A stretch of DNA of 64,000 nucleotides, from positions 10,684,341-10,748,340 of the forward strand of contig NZ_KQ976354.1 of NCBI RefSeq assembly GCF_000346485.2. Direction: 5' to 3'. Made by a program: the position numbers and the translations under genes. The notes under the pieces are model-generated. The model did not search any database. It saw only the letters and a program-made list of their open reading frames with translations, and was not told the origin of the DNA. This stretch comes from Scytonema hofmannii PCC 7110. Its GTDB lineage: Bacteria > Cyanobacteriota > Cyanobacteriia > Cyanobacteriales > Nostocaceae. Shown here in pieces: positions 27,656 to 38,700 of the stretch (position 1 is its first letter; every line of letters starts with the position of its first letter).

Positions 27656-28456
27656 ATGGAACAAGTTACACCTCTTTTACTCACCTATAACGAAGCGCCA
27701 AATATTGAGCGCACGTTACAGGGTCTTTCTTGGGCAAAGAAGATTATTGTAATTGACAGCTACAGTACCGATGGAACTCTGGAAATTTTAACCTCCTATC
27801 CACAAGTTCAGGTCTTTAAGCGAAAATTTGACACCCATACAACACAATGGAATTATGGTCTAGAAAAAGTTACAACCGAATGGGTACTCTCTCTAGATGC
27901 AGACTACATCGTTACAGATGAACTCTTTACAGAAATTCAATCTATACCTTTAAACTCCTCCATAGATGGCTACTTTGTTCGGTTTAAATACTGTGTGTTT
28001 GGCAAACCACTGCATAGCGCTTTATTACCACCACGGCAAGTCCTTTTCAAAAAAAACAAAGCAAAATATATTGATGATGGACATACTCAACTGTTACAGG
28101 TAGACGGTCAATCTAGTTATCTTTCTGCCTATATTTATCATGACGATCGCAAGTCTCTAAACCGTTGGTTGTGGGCGCAAGACCGCTACATGGTGATTGA
28201 GGCACGGAAATTAACAGAAACTCCTAGCGAGCAACTTAGTTTGGGCGATCGCATTCGCAAACAAAAAGTTTTAGCTCCTTTTATCATCTTGTTCTACTGT
28301 CTCATCTTAAAAAGAGGCATTTTTGATGGTTGGCATGGATGGTACTATGCCTTTCAAAGAGTTTTGGCAGAAGTTTTACTTTCCATTCACTTAATTGAAT
28401 ATGAAAAAATGCAAAAGCAGAATATTGAGACTTTTGTGTTAAAAACGCTTAGTTAA
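27656..28456 (+). CDS. Glycosyltransferase family 2 (WaaE/KdtX-like)
   Basis: 266 residues. PLLLTYNEAPNIERTLQGL, IVIDSYSTDGT and SLDADYIVTDEL are the family 2 motifs. This subgroup resembles LPS-core beta-1,4-glucosyltransferases (WaaE/KdtX). The C-terminal HGWYYAFQRVLAEVLLSIHL is a likely membrane-attached helix. Sits 34 bases behind a GT4 gene and 16 before the YdcF-like gene. Confidence 0.85.
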   Translation: MEQVTPLLLTYNEAPNIERTLQGLSWAKKIIVIDSYSTDGTLEILTSYPQVQVFKRKFDTHTTQWNYGLEKVTTEWVLSLDADYIVTDELFTEIQSIPLNSSIDGYFVRFKYCVFGKPLHSALLPPRQVLFKKNKAKYIDDGHTQLLQVDGQSSYLSAYIYHDDRKSLNRWLWAQDRYMVIEARKLTETPSEQLSLGDRIRKQKVLAPFIILFYCLILKRGIFDGWHGWYYAFQRVLAEVLLSIHLIEYEKMQKQNIETFVLKTLS

Positions 28457-28471
28457 ATTTAACACTATTAA

Positions 28472-29101
28472 TTGAACAGTACAGCAAATTGGTGGATACG
28501 ATCGGTGAGGCAATTACAGCGCTATCTCAAAAAATATTGGTTTTTTACAGTGGTAGGTCTGTTCGTCGTTGTCCTGAGTATTATTCCCATACGGTTAGCG
28601 ATCGCCTCCTACCAAGCCCCTTTTCCACAAGGAATTTTCACTCTAGGTGGTGGTTCAGACAGAGAAGAATTCACTGCTCAATTTGCCCAACACTTTCCCA
28701 ATTTAGATATTTGGGTTTCCACTGGTACAAGCCCAGATATAGCCCGTTCTATCTTTCAAACCATCGGTATTCCAAATCACCGCCTCCACCTTGACTATCG
28801 TGCTGTTGATACTGTAACCAATTTCACCAGTCTGGTATCCGAATTCAAACAACGCCGAATACAGCACCTCTATCTAATTACTTCTGATTTTCATATGCCA
28901 CGAGCAAAAGCAATAGCCACCCTAGTTTTTGGCAGCCAAGGTATTTCCTTCACCCCTATTTCAGTTCCCTCTAATCGACCTCACGAATCTCTCCTGCATA
29001 TCCTTCGCGACTGTAGTCGCTCACTACTTTGGATTTTTACAGGTCGCACAGGAGCTAGCTTAAATTCTCTTGTTACTCATTCGTCATATGCGTTTAGATA
29101 A
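28472..29101 (+). CDS. YdcF/DUF218-like membrane protein
   Basis: 209 residues from TTG. One N-terminal membrane helix (about 22-45, TVVGLFVVVLSIIPIRLAI) anchors a soluble domain with LGGGSDREEF, DYRAVDTVTNF and LITSDFHMPRAKAIA, the DUF218 (YdcF/SanA/ElyC) pattern. ElyC-type members influence lipid-carrier and envelope polysaccharide metabolism in E. coli. The molecular activity is not settled. The end overlaps the start of the acetyltransferase gene, so the two are probably co-expressed. Confidence 0.8.
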   Translation: MNSTANWWIRSVRQLQRYLKKYWFFTVVGLFVVVLSIIPIRLAIASYQAPFPQGIFTLGGGSDREEFTAQFAQHFPNLDIWVSTGTSPDIARSIFQTIGIPNHRLHLDYRAVDTVTNFTSLVSEFKQRRIQHLYLITSDFHMPRAKAIATLVFGSQGISFTPISVPSNRPHESLLHILRDCSRSLLWIFTGRTGASLNSLVTHSSYAFR

Positions 29102-29648
29102 TTATACTTTAGGAACCTACAATTCAGGTGCTCCCTTCTGGAAACAACTGTTGTGGTATTTTTTAGGATCGCCTTTAGTACAAAATTACTGGTTTCCTGT
29201 GTCTTCTTTCAAGGTTTGGATTCTCCGCTTATTTGGCGCAACCATTGGTCAGAAAGTCCGTATCAAACCTGGAGTCCGGGTAAAGTTTCCTTGGCGGTTA
29301 ACAGTTGGTGATTATGTTTGGATTGGTGAAGATACTTGGTTAGATAACATTGCCCCTATTACTATTCAAAGCCATGTTTGTTTGTCTCAAGGCGTTTACT
29401 TATGCACGGGGAATCATGACTGGAACCATCCTGATTTTCAGTTAATTGCTGCTCCCATTTATCTAGAAGAAAGTAGTTGGATTGCTGCGAAAGCAGTGAT
29501 CGGTCCAGGCGTTACTGTAGGAGCAGGAGCAGTGCTGACATTAGGCGGAGTGACAGGGCATTCTTTAGAACCAATGACGATTTACGCAGGTAATCCGGCT
29601 CAGCCTCTTAAAAAGAGAGGAATCAAGGAACATGCGGTAGTGTGTTAA
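29088..29648 (+). CDS. WcaF-like acetyltransferase (left-handed beta-helix)
   Basis: I chose ATG 29088. TTG 29070 adds six residues in frame. About 186 residues. GATIGQKVRIKPGVRVKFP, VGDYVWIGEDTWLDNI and IGPGVTVGAGAVL are hexapeptide repeats of the left-handed beta-helix, and GNHDWNHPDFQL holds the catalytic-type His. It matches the putative colanic acid biosynthesis acetyltransferase WcaF group, which O-acetylates sugars with acetyl-CoA. Overlaps the YdcF-like gene by 14 bases. Confidence 0.88.
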   Translation: MRLDNYTLGTYNSGAPFWKQLLWYFLGSPLVQNYWFPVSSFKVWILRLFGATIGQKVRIKPGVRVKFPWRLTVGDYVWIGEDTWLDNIAPITIQSHVCLSQGVYLCTGNHDWNHPDFQLIAAPIYLEESSWIAAKAVIGPGVTVGAGAVLTLGGVTGHSLEPMTIYAGNPAQPLKKRGIKEHAVVC

Positions 29649-29692
29649 AACAATTCTCTTAGTAAACTTTACGTTAAAAAACTCCTTCTAGA

Positions 29693-30655
29693 ATGATGAT
29701 TTACAGATCTATCAAATCGGTATTTTTTTTACTACATCTTGCTATATCAAAGTCAAGTCTTCTTACAAAAATGTATATTAGTTTACTAAGCTTATTGTTT
29801 AGAGAGATCCCTATACCCGATAAATTAAAACAAAAAGTAACTCAAAGAATCCTCAATAGTATAAACTCTATTAATTGGTTAAATGTAGAATTAAAACCGT
29901 TGACTGTAGAACTTGGTTCAAATAAGACACAATTTAAAATTATTCCTCATTTTCATGAATTTGATTTTGAGGCTGTGTTCAATAAATCTATTAGTTATGA
30001 AAGAGAAGTAATATCTTGTTTAGAATTATATCTGAGTAAATATAATACTATTATTGAAATAGGTGCAAATGTAGGTGTATTTTCCATTTTTTTTAATTCT
30101 TACTTCCAAGATAAAAAAATGAAACCAGATATATTTGTATTTGAACCTTCTAGAGAAGCTTATTTAAGGTTATTAAAAAATATTAATTTAAATTCAAATT
30201 GTGTTAAAAATATTCACGTATTTAATTGTGCTATTAGCGATGAATTTGGATTTTGTGATTTCTTTGAACCAAAAGACCATCTTACCAATGGATCTCTCAA
30301 TTATGATTTTGCAAAGGTTTTTAGCACCTCTATCAGCATCAGTAAGATGTTAGCAATTGATGGCAAAAGCCTGACCTTTCTTCTGAAGCCAAAAGAGAGA
30401 ACTTTAATGAAAATAGATACAGAAGGGGCAGAGTATCCTATACTTTTGTCTTTGAAAGATATTCTTTTACATTATCAAGTAGATTTAGTCATAGAAGTTT
30501 TGTCAAATTACCAAGATAAATTAAATAGCTTAGACTTTTTATTTGATAAAGGCTATTTGTTCTTCAACATTACAGATAGAGGACTAGTGAAGCAGGACAA
30601 ATTTGTGGCTAATAACAGATTCAGAGACTATCTTCTCTTGTCACCAGAAAATTAA
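29693..30655 (+). CDS. FkbM family methyltransferase
   Basis: 320 residues. IIEIGANVGVFSIFF is the SAM loop and LMKIDTEGAEYPILLS is the FkbM motif. The gene is clearly more A/T-rich than its neighbours, which suggests separate origin. It closes the + strand polysaccharide block. Probable sugar O-methyltransferase (inference). Confidence 0.86.
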   Translation: MMIYRSIKSVFFLLHLAISKSSLLTKMYISLLSLLFREIPIPDKLKQKVTQRILNSINSINWLNVELKPLTVELGSNKTQFKIIPHFHEFDFEAVFNKSISYEREVISCLELYLSKYNTIIEIGANVGVFSIFFNSYFQDKKMKPDIFVFEPSREAYLRLLKNINLNSNCVKNIHVFNCAISDEFGFCDFFEPKDHLTNGSLNYDFAKVFSTSISISKMLAIDGKSLTFLLKPKERTLMKIDTEGAEYPILLSLKDILLHYQVDLVIEVLSNYQDKLNSLDFLFDKGYLFFNITDRGLVKQDKFVANNRFRDYLLLSPEN

Positions 30656-30900
30656 TTTTTGTATGGCTATTGATTTACAATACAAAAAAAGAAGTAAAAG
30701 CGTTGTAGTGCTTATACTCACCGCGTAGCGACTTCTAAAATCACTCACTTTCAGTCTGGTAAAAAGTCAGTCAAAGGTCAATACGGTTCAGTTAAGGGTC
30801 GAGAGGAGAGCACCACACCCGGTATCTCCAAGATACCGTGTTTCTAAATAACTGCTTAACTGAACTGTATTGAGTCAAAGGTAGATTTTACCTAATTGTT
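30656..30900. other. Gap between convergent genes with hairpin
   Basis: It separates the last + strand glycan gene from a - strand glycosyltransferase. An inverted repeat cggtatctccaagataccg lies at about 30821-30839 and could serve as terminator for both sides. A similar ggtatctcaaagatac sequence occurs near 48682, so this is also a dispersed motif. Confidence 0.45.
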
Positions 30901-31989
30901 TTAAACGCGACCGTTGCTTGCAATAACCGACTTACGGAATTGTCCTACACTCATAGCAAACTTATCTGCTATAAGTTGCCGATACACTGCTTCATATCCA
31001 TCAGTCATCGCCTGATAGCTAAAACGGTTGAAGACATATTCTCGACAAGTTGTGCGGTCTAGTTCAGCTACTTGACTAACAGCAGCGACACATTCATCGA
31101 CACTATCACAGAGGAATCCTGTCTTTCCATGAGCAATCACCTCTTGCGTAGATCCCAGCCTCATCGCGATCACGGGAGTACCAGATGCCATGGATTCAAC
31201 CATCACTAAACCAAACGGTTCTCGCCAAGTGATGGGGAACAAAGTTGCGACTGCGCCACCCATCAATATATTCTTCTGCTCGTGGTTGGCTTCACCCAGG
31301 TACTGAATTTGCTTGCCGTCGATGAGGGGTTTAATTTCCTTTTCATAATACTCTACATCAACGATATCTACCTTACCTGCCATCTTCAAGCGCCAACCTG
31401 TTCTCTTAGCTATCTCTATTGCATGATGCGGTCCCTTTTCAGGAGATATGCGACCTAAGAAGGCTAAATATGGTTCTTCATCAGGTTGAGGATAGAACTT
31501 ATAACTGCTGACATCAATACCGTTGTAAACCGTTGCAGCATAGTTCAACCCCAGCCTTGGTTCCCTCTGTGCATCAGAGATACTAATGTATGGTTGTTTT
31601 CTACCATACCTATACATCTTTTCATTATCAGGAGTAAAAATACCGTGCAATGTATGAACGGTAGGTGTTTTCACCAGATTGGCATAGGGTATGACAGAAT
31701 AACCCATATGAGAGTGAATAACGTCAAATTCTTCTGCCATTTCATACACCCGACTGAGTTGTAACGTTTCATAGACGTTAGACTCCTTCACGCTCTTATC
31801 AAGTCTTAGGGCTTGAGGATGAACTGACACAAGCTTTGCCAAACTGATAGAGTCTCCCGATGCAAAGAGGGTTACTTCGTGTCCGCGACGGACTAATTCA
31901 TCAGTCAGTAACCCCACTACCAACTCTACGCCACCATAGGCTGGGGGCGGTACTCTCTCCCATAATGGAGCAACCTGAGCAATCCGCAC
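30901..31989 (-). CDS. Glycosyltransferase family 4
   Basis: 362 residues. MRIAQVAPLWERVPPPAYGG followed by VELVVGLLTDELVRRGHEV is a typical cyanobacterial GT4 start. FLGRISPEKGPHHAIEIAK and EPFGLVMVESMASGTPVIAM (E-x7-E) complete the donor site. It is on the opposite strand to the main block and stands alone, with its own 5' region of 650 bases, so it is probably regulated separately. Relatives of this exact form often occur outside polysaccharide operons. Confidence 0.9.
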   Translation of the reverse strand: MRIAQVAPLWERVPPPAYGGVELVVGLLTDELVRRGHEVTLFASGDSISLAKLVSVHPQALRLDKSVKESNVYETLQLSRVYEMAEEFDVIHSHMGYSVIPYANLVKTPTVHTLHGIFTPDNEKMYRYGRKQPYISISDAQREPRLGLNYAATVYNGIDVSSYKFYPQPDEEPYLAFLGRISPEKGPHHAIEIAKRTGWRLKMAGKVDIVDVEYYEKEIKPLIDGKQIQYLGEANHEQKNILMGGAVATLFPITWREPFGLVMVESMASGTPVIAMRLGSTQEVIAHGKTGFLCDSVDECVAAVSQVAELDRTTCREYVFNRFSYQAMTDGYEAVYRQLIADKFAMSVGQFRKSVIASNGRV

Positions 31990-32642
31990 AAATAACCTCC
32001 TAAAAAGTTAATTTATAAAAGTGCAGACCTTCTTACTAATGCATCATTTGAAGCTACCCTGTCTGCATGAGAGCTCGGTGAAAAGAAAAACTTTAGTAAG
32101 AGTCATATATAAACTATATGGGTTTCTCTCGATATTTTCTGTCTATCCTAGGTAGGGAAATCATTCTCTACCCAATCAAATACAAACTTGTTATTTATTA
32201 ATATTCATTCCTTATTTATTATTTCTATAGAACGTTTCCAAAACTATCAAAATATGCTTTAGTAGAATTTCCCATCCCGAAAGAATATTACCTTAGTTAG
32301 AGAAATACATTGGTTATTCTAATATTAGGCATTGTCAACCGCCTAAAATGCAGATAAACTTTATTTTTTCACTTCATGAAGATATATAAAGCCTTATAAC
32401 CCTGTCAAATTATTCTACTCTTGCTACAATAATAGCCTAATTTCTGAGCGATTTTTTTGAATCAGGTCAATAGAAAAGGTTTGACTGTGTTCAGATCTCC
32501 GACTTCTTTAAGAAGTCGGAGATCTAACTTTTCCCAAATGATTTAGGACTGCTGTATGTGAATTAGCGATCGCCTAAGATTGTTTATACAGGATTTAAGA
32601 TTTCAGTAAAAACCAGGTTTCTCTCTAAGAGGTAAAACGTAT
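31990..32642. other. 653-base region without a gene
   Basis: A/T-rich. It should contain the promoter of the - strand glycosyltransferase near its right-hand start at 31989 and the 3' region of the small gene at 32643. It holds a 33-base palindrome at 32493-32525 and, at about 32609-32627, a piece resembling one arm of the 'aaaccaggtttctc' repeat family. No coding signal is seen. Confidence 0.5.
32493..32525. repeat. Dispersed palindrome (agatctccgacttctt)
   Basis: Arms agatctccgacttctt and its exact complement are separated by one base, a sequence I know as a recurrent dispersed hairpin in filamentous cyanobacteria. It might double as a terminator for the - strand genes 32643-35189, but no T run follows on that strand. 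Confidence 0.6.
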
Positions 32643-32975
32643 TTATGCTATTACTGGTTTTTTAGCAGGAGAAAGCCCACGGGGCGACGTAATAGCATCT
32701 GCTGGTTGAATAACTTCTGCAAGTGCGTCCAATTCATCCCCAAGATAATCTAAGTTTATCAGCATCTCTGGCTCTACGTGCTCGTGCTTAAGAAGAGCAT
32801 ATAGTGAAACGTTACTGTTACCATCTTGAGCTTGGCGATAGCGTAATTGCGGGCTATAACCCATTTGTTCCAACAAATTTAAAGTTTCAGCCACAGTCAT
32901 ATTTTCAACAACACTTAAGTTTATAGCTAAAAATACTTCTCCTGGTTTTGGGATAACGGGTAGCTCAAGACTCAT
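32643..32975 (-). CDS. Small conserved-looking protein of unknown function
   Basis: 110 residues, not recognised. It starts MSLELPVIPKPGEVFLAINL, with a ribosome-site-like aaggag just before the ATG. The N-terminal 70 residues look like a compact alpha/beta domain, and the tail (after about 85) is proline/serine-rich. It lies 114 bases downstream of the tyrosine kinase gene on the same strand, so it may be co-transcribed and belong to polysaccharide regulation. No function is assigned. Confidence 0.6.
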   Translation of the reverse strand: MSLELPVIPKPGEVFLAINLSVVENMTVAETLNLLEQMGYSPQLRYRQAQDGNSNVSLYALLKHEHVEPEMLINLDYLGDELDALAEVIQPADAITSPRGLSPAKKPVIA

Positions 32976-33089
32976 AATACTTCTCCTTGAAACTTACATT
33001 CGTAACGTTTTCCTTTGCCAACTTTCCTCGGCTGACCTACTAATTTTACTAATGTGCCACTACTAACTGTAGCTTGCTCAGCCTTAGCA

Positions 33090-35189
33090 TTACACCCTAG
33101 CTGCACTCACACCATACGTAGCAGTTTGATTTTGGGTGGCATTAATAGCCACACCTAAAACGTGCTGACCAGCTTTTTCCAGCAGTTCTTTAGACAGCTC
33201 GATATTGGCAGAATCAGCTACTCCTGGTCGAACAACAAACAAGATGCCATTGGATATCTTACCTAAAATAGTTGCATCAGCAGCCACAGTTAACGGTGGA
33301 GTATCGATAATCACAAAATCATAGTTTTGTGCGACTTGCGCTACTAATACAGCCATTTGGCTGGAATCAAGCAATGCAACTGGATTGCGAGTTGCAACAC
33401 CCGCAGTCAGCACTTGTAAATTGGGCTGAACTTCAGTGATAGAATCCTCTAAATAAGATTCACTTGTGAGAAGACTGCTCAAACCACGTTCATTTGGAAT
33501 TTCCCAGATCTTATGTTGGCTTGGATGGCGTAAATCCCCATCTATCAGTAAGACTTTACGCCCTAGCTGAGACATAGCAACAGCCAAATTCACAGCGACA
33601 GTAGATTTCCCTTCTTTAGGTACAGAACTTGTTACCACTATGACTTTGACGGGTCTATCTGAATTAAAAAATCTCAGATTAGTTTGAAGCATCTGAAAAG
33701 ATTCACTGACAGGCGAATCTGGATTGTTTCTGACAATGACTTCTGGAACAGAGTGAATAAGATTGCGATGTGGAAAGGGAGGAATAATAGCTAGTACGGG
33801 ATAACTTCCTAACAAGCCTCTAGCCGATTTAGAAGTTTTGACAGTACCGTCAACTTTCTCCAACAACCAAGCAGCAGCGCTACCCAAGAGCATTCCACCA
33901 ATCAAACCTTGCAGCAAGTTTATGTACTGGCGGCTTTTAATTGGCTGTCCTGGAACGACTGCTGGTGTAATAATTCGAGCATTACCAACTTGTTGATTTT
34001 CTGCTACCTGAAGTTCCTGATACCTATCTAACAAGTTTTTATAACTTGTTTCAGTAGCAGCTATTTCACGTTCTAACTGTCGCTGTTCTAATTCAAGTTG
34101 AGGTAAAGTATTAGCTCTTTGTCTGTAAGAGTTGATAACTCCACCCAAAGCTTTGAGTCTCACTTGCAAACTCAACCGTTCAGCTTCAGCATTTGCATAG
34201 TTGTTAAGAAGACCTTGCTGTAAACCCAAAGTTCTTAACTGCACAATTTTCTCTGGATCTTTGGTTTGATTAAAACGACCTGCTTTACCAATAAAACTTT
34301 GTTCTATCCGTCGTTTGAGTTCTTTATTAAGAATTTTGACTTGTTCTTTTAAGTTCATCACCGTTGGGTGAGCATCAGTTAAGCGGAGCCTTGCAACTTC
34401 AAGCTTTTGTTGAGCCTCTTGTAACTGTCCGAGAACAGAAATAGTTGTTGGAGACTCTCCTACAAAACCCGCAATAACAGCTTCTTGGGAACTCACACCA
34501 AACATACTTTGAATTGATTGCTTACGAGCAGTTTGAGCCGCAAATTCAGACCGAGTACTAGCAACTTGTTTATCTAATTCACTCAGAATTGCCACACTGG
34601 AGGCAGCTTCTGCTTTGAGATCTAAGACTCTGTTACGTTGTTTAAATTTTTGTAAATTTTCTTCAGATGCTTGTAATGCTGCTTTTCTTAAAGGCAATTG
34701 TTCTGCAATAAAGTCTCTAGCAGATCTAGTTTGAGCACGATTGGCATTGATGTCATTTTCTAGATAAATGTTCATTAAAGTATTGACAACTAGTGCAGCC
34801 TTCTTCGGATCTGTGCTTATATAAGACAAATCCAAGATGTCAGTTCCTTTGATATTAGAAACTTGTAACTCTTTTACCAAAACCTGAGCGTTATAAGGTA
34901 GTTTTAAAGCAGCGATAGTTCTTTCAGCTAAGGGGAAAGAGCGCAAAATTGCAGCTTCGTTTTCCAAAGGATTACCACGCACAGAAGTTTCTAACTGCCC
35001 TAGTTGGCTTCCTACGCCTGTCAGGGAAGAGGTCGTATTCTTTTTAAACAAAAGTTGACCAGTTGTCTGATAAATAGGTGTTTCCTGCATCGTTTTCACG
35101 ACACTTAATAGTAATACGGCAAAAAACACAATAGATGCTGGTAGCCATCTACGTCTTAGAATAAACCAAATTTGTAGGTAATCTTCCAT
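33090..35189 (-). CDS. wzc: Polysaccharide co-polymerase / tyrosine autokinase (Wzc-like)
   Basis: 699 residues. Residues 1-100 form the Wzz-type domain with membrane helix about 17-33. A long coiled-coil stretch spans 165-400. The second helix is at about 424-443, preceded by the VVPGQPIKSR motif. The BY-kinase domain follows with Walker A SVPKEGKST (522-530), Walker A' LLIDGDLR (547-554) and Walker B VIIDTPP (626-632). Such proteins control chain length and assembly of exported polysaccharide. The usual cluster of C-terminal tyrosines is missing (only Y692 is seen near the end), so autophosphorylation there would be limited. On the opposite strand to the glycan block but next to it. Confidence 0.9.
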   Translation of the reverse strand: MEDYLQIWFILRRRWLPASIVFFAVLLLSVVKTMQETPIYQTTGQLLFKKNTTSSLTGVGSQLGQLETSVRGNPLENEAAILRSFPLAERTIAALKLPYNAQVLVKELQVSNIKGTDILDLSYISTDPKKAALVVNTLMNIYLENDINANRAQTRSARDFIAEQLPLRKAALQASEENLQKFKQRNRVLDLKAEAASSVAILSELDKQVASTRSEFAAQTARKQSIQSMFGVSSQEAVIAGFVGESPTTISVLGQLQEAQQKLEVARLRLTDAHPTVMNLKEQVKILNKELKRRIEQSFIGKAGRFNQTKDPEKIVQLRTLGLQQGLLNNYANAEAERLSLQVRLKALGGVINSYRQRANTLPQLELEQRQLEREIAATETSYKNLLDRYQELQVAENQQVGNARIITPAVVPGQPIKSRQYINLLQGLIGGMLLGSAAAWLLEKVDGTVKTSKSARGLLGSYPVLAIIPPFPHRNLIHSVPEVIVRNNPDSPVSESFQMLQTNLRFFNSDRPVKVIVVTSSVPKEGKSTVAVNLAVAMSQLGRKVLLIDGDLRHPSQHKIWEIPNERGLSSLLTSESYLEDSITEVQPNLQVLTAGVATRNPVALLDSSQMAVLVAQVAQNYDFVIIDTPPLTVAADATILGKISNGILFVVRPGVADSANIELSKELLEKAGQHVLGVAINATQNQTATYGVSAARV

Positions 35190-35773
35190 GGTATTGTTGT
35201 ATGTGAAGCAGTTTTTACTCTATGTGATTGTTGAACAGTAAAATACACCCCCACTGAATTAAAGCCCGATTGCTGAAATAACCTATTAAATTCATTTTTA
35301 GGCTTTTGTCTAGTTTGATAACGTTAAATTAGTTGTGCTTAATAAAAACTCCTTAAAGTATAAAAGCCATCTCTGGGAATTCTAATAGCAGAATTACGGA
35401 AAATTTCTACTGATATTTTTAAGACTTTGCAGTTTTATCAGGATAATTACAGTTGACAATTTGAGAAGACAAGGCATGAGAACGTATCTGGTAACAAAAC
35501 AGCAAGTATGCGATCGCTCACCATAAACGTATTTCTACTATAGGACTCCTATTTGATTTTTGAACTTTAGGCAGGGTGGGCAATGCTAGCCCTGTCAAGG
35601 TGGGTGAAAACTTCAGGAAATTAATAGCCCTCTCACCTCTTACCTCTGTGTACTCTGCGCCTCGGCGGTTAAATAAATGACTTTGAAACGTATAAAGACG
35701 CGGTTGCTCGCGTCTTTACGATCAAAAATGCCAAATTTACAACTGAAAGTTATTACCTAACTTTTTTTAGTTA
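35190..35773. other. 584-base gap without a gene
   Basis: It holds the promoter side of the kinase gene (right of 35189) and the 3' side of the RTX gene. A 10-bp inverted repeat (taaagacgcg, arms 35693-35702 and 35709-35718) lies 56 bases past the RTX stop and may act as its terminator. The rest contains short phrases that recur between genes in this genome, such as ctcggcggtta. Confidence 0.5.
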
Positions 35774-38700
35774 TTAACCACTTACAGAGGTAAAATCATT
35801 CTCATTAATCAAGCTAGAATTGATGCTAATTAAAGTTGCTAAAACTTCATTAGTAGAAGTAACGCGAATAGAAGTATTACCGCCACTGTAAGTAATAGTC
35901 AAAGCCCCGTAAGTTAAAGCACCAGATAAGCCAAGTTTATCAACACTATCCTCAAAGCTATAGATATTATCAGTTCCATTACCAGAGACGAGAACAAAGG
36001 TATCTGCACCTGCGTCACCGTATAATTTGTCAAAGCCCGCACCACCATTGAGCAAATCATCACCCACACCACCAGACAAGGTATCATTGCCAGCATCGCC
36101 TTTAAGGGTGTCATTGCCATTTTGACCGTAAAGGAAGTCATGGCTTGCACCACCAGTGAGAATATCTTTTCCATCACCACCTACAAGTGTGACATCACCT
36201 AAAGTGAATGCCGACGCATTTATCGTATTGTCACCAATACCACCAGTGAGTTTTACTTGTTCAATGTTGCTAATACTATGGTTTCCAAGACCAACCAGTT
36301 GAGTGTTCGTGAGGGTAAAATTAACATTTGCTGATTCATTTAACAAGTCCTTGCCACTGTCACCGTCAATAGTATCGTTGCCTGCACTACTATTGAAAGT
36401 ATCATTACCAGCGCCACCGTTCAGAACATCATTACCAGCGCCACCGTTCAGAATATCATTACCAGCACCACCGTTCAGAATATCATTACCAGCACCACCG
36501 GAAAGTGTGACACTTGTCAAAGTGAATGCTGATGCGTCTAAGACGTTATTGTCAGTACCGCCAGTTAGCGTGACTTGTTCAATGTTGCTAAAAGTATCGT
36601 TTCCAAGACCAACCAGCTGAGTGTTGGTGAGAGTAAAGTTAACATCTGCTGATTCACTTAACGTATCATTACCAGTGCCACCATCAATAGTATCATTACC
36701 CTCACCACCGGATAGAGTGTCATTAAGCGTTCCACCAATCAGGATATCATTTCCTTCACCACCAAACAGCGAGACATTACCCAAAGAAAAGGCTGATGCA
36801 TTTATAGTGTTATTACTGATACCGCCAGTTAGCTTTGCTTGTTCAATATTGCTAAAAGTATCGTTTCCAAGACCAGTCAGTTGAGTGTTTGTGAGAGTGA
36901 AGTCAAGGTCTCCCGATTCGCTCAACGTATCTGTGCCACTACCACCGTTAATGTTATCATCACCGCCACCACCAGACAAAGTATCATTGCTCGCACAAGC
37001 GATAAGAGTATCGTTTCCTTCACCGCCAGAAAGCGTAACACTACCGAGAGTGAATGCTGATGCATCTAGAGTATTATTACTGATACCACCCGTAAGTGAT
37101 GCCTGTTCAATACTGACAAGAGTATCAATGCCAGCACCTATAAGTTGGGAGTTTGTGAGAGTAAAATTAACATCTGCTGCATCACTTACTGTGTCAGTAC
37201 CAATACCCCCCTCGATAATATCATTACCAGCACCACCAGATAGAGTGTCATTGCTAGAAGTTCCTTTAAGGGTATCGTTACCTGCAGCACCAAAGAGGAA
37301 AACACCCCCCAAAGTAAATGCTGAGGCATCCAGAATATTGTCACTCACACCACCAGTTAGTGATGCTTGTTCAATACTATTTAAGGTATCGATACCAGCG
37401 CCTATGAGTTGAGTATTTGTAAGGCTAAAGTTAGTATCTGCCGCATCGCTGACAGTATCAGTACCATTGCCACCCTCAATAATGTCATTGCCTGCACCGC
37501 CAGACAAAGTGTCATTTCCCAAACTGCCTTTCAGTATATCGTTACCTGCATCACCAAAAAGCGAAACACTACCTAAGGTAAAAGCGGATGCGTCTATAGT
37601 ATTGTTGCTGATACCGCCAGTTAACCTTACTTGTTCAATACTGTTAAGAACATCGCTTCCAAGACCTGTTAATTGGGTATTTGTGAGGGTAAAGTTGACA
37701 TCTCCTGATTCACTTAACGTATCAAAGCCTTTTCCACCATCGATAATATCGTTACCCGTACCACCAGATAAATTATCGTTCTTAATACTGCCCTTAAGAG
37801 TATCATTTCCGGCAACACCATAAAGCCAGACTGTCCCTAAAGAGAACGTTGATGCATCTAAAGTGTTGTCGCCGTTCCCACCAGACAACATGACTTGTTC
37901 GATGTTGGTGAAGATATCTTTCCCAAGACCTATAAGTTCGGTATTTGTCAGAGTGAAGTTAACATCTGCCGTTTCTCTTAACGTATCAATGCCATAACCA
38001 CCGTCAATAACATTATCTCCACCATCACCAGAAATGTTGTCATGACCAGCATTGCCGTTGATGGTATCGTTCCCAGAACCGCCAGAAATGCTGTCATGGC
38101 TTGTACCACCTTTAATGACATCGTTTCCTGCACCACCAAAAAGCGAGACAGTTCCTAAAGTGAAAGCAGATGCATCTATAGTGTTATCACCGTTACCACC
38201 AGCCAGCTTTGCTTGTTCGATACTACTGAGGGTATCATTTCCAGTGCCAGTTAATTGAGAATTGGTAAGAATGAAATTCACATTTGCTGTTTCACTTAGC
38301 AAATCAATACCATCGCCACCATCAATAGTATCATTCCCCATACCACCAGATACAGTGTCATTGCCTGCACCACCGGATACAGTGTCATTACCTGCACCGC
38401 CAGATACAGTGTCATTACCTGCACCGCCAGAAAGTGAAACGTTGCCCAAAGTGAATGTTGATGCATTGATGATATTGTCACTATTACCACCTACCAGCGT
38501 TACCTGTTCAATATTGCTGAGGGTATCCGCACTAATACCAATCAGTTGGGTATTTGTCAGGGTAAAGTTAACATCTGCTGTTTCACTGACAGTGTCAATG
38601 CCATCACCACCATCAAGAGTGTCATCACCTGCACTGCCTTTTATGACATCGTTGCCTCCTCCACCAGAAAGCCAGACACGACCCAAAGTAAACGCTGAGG

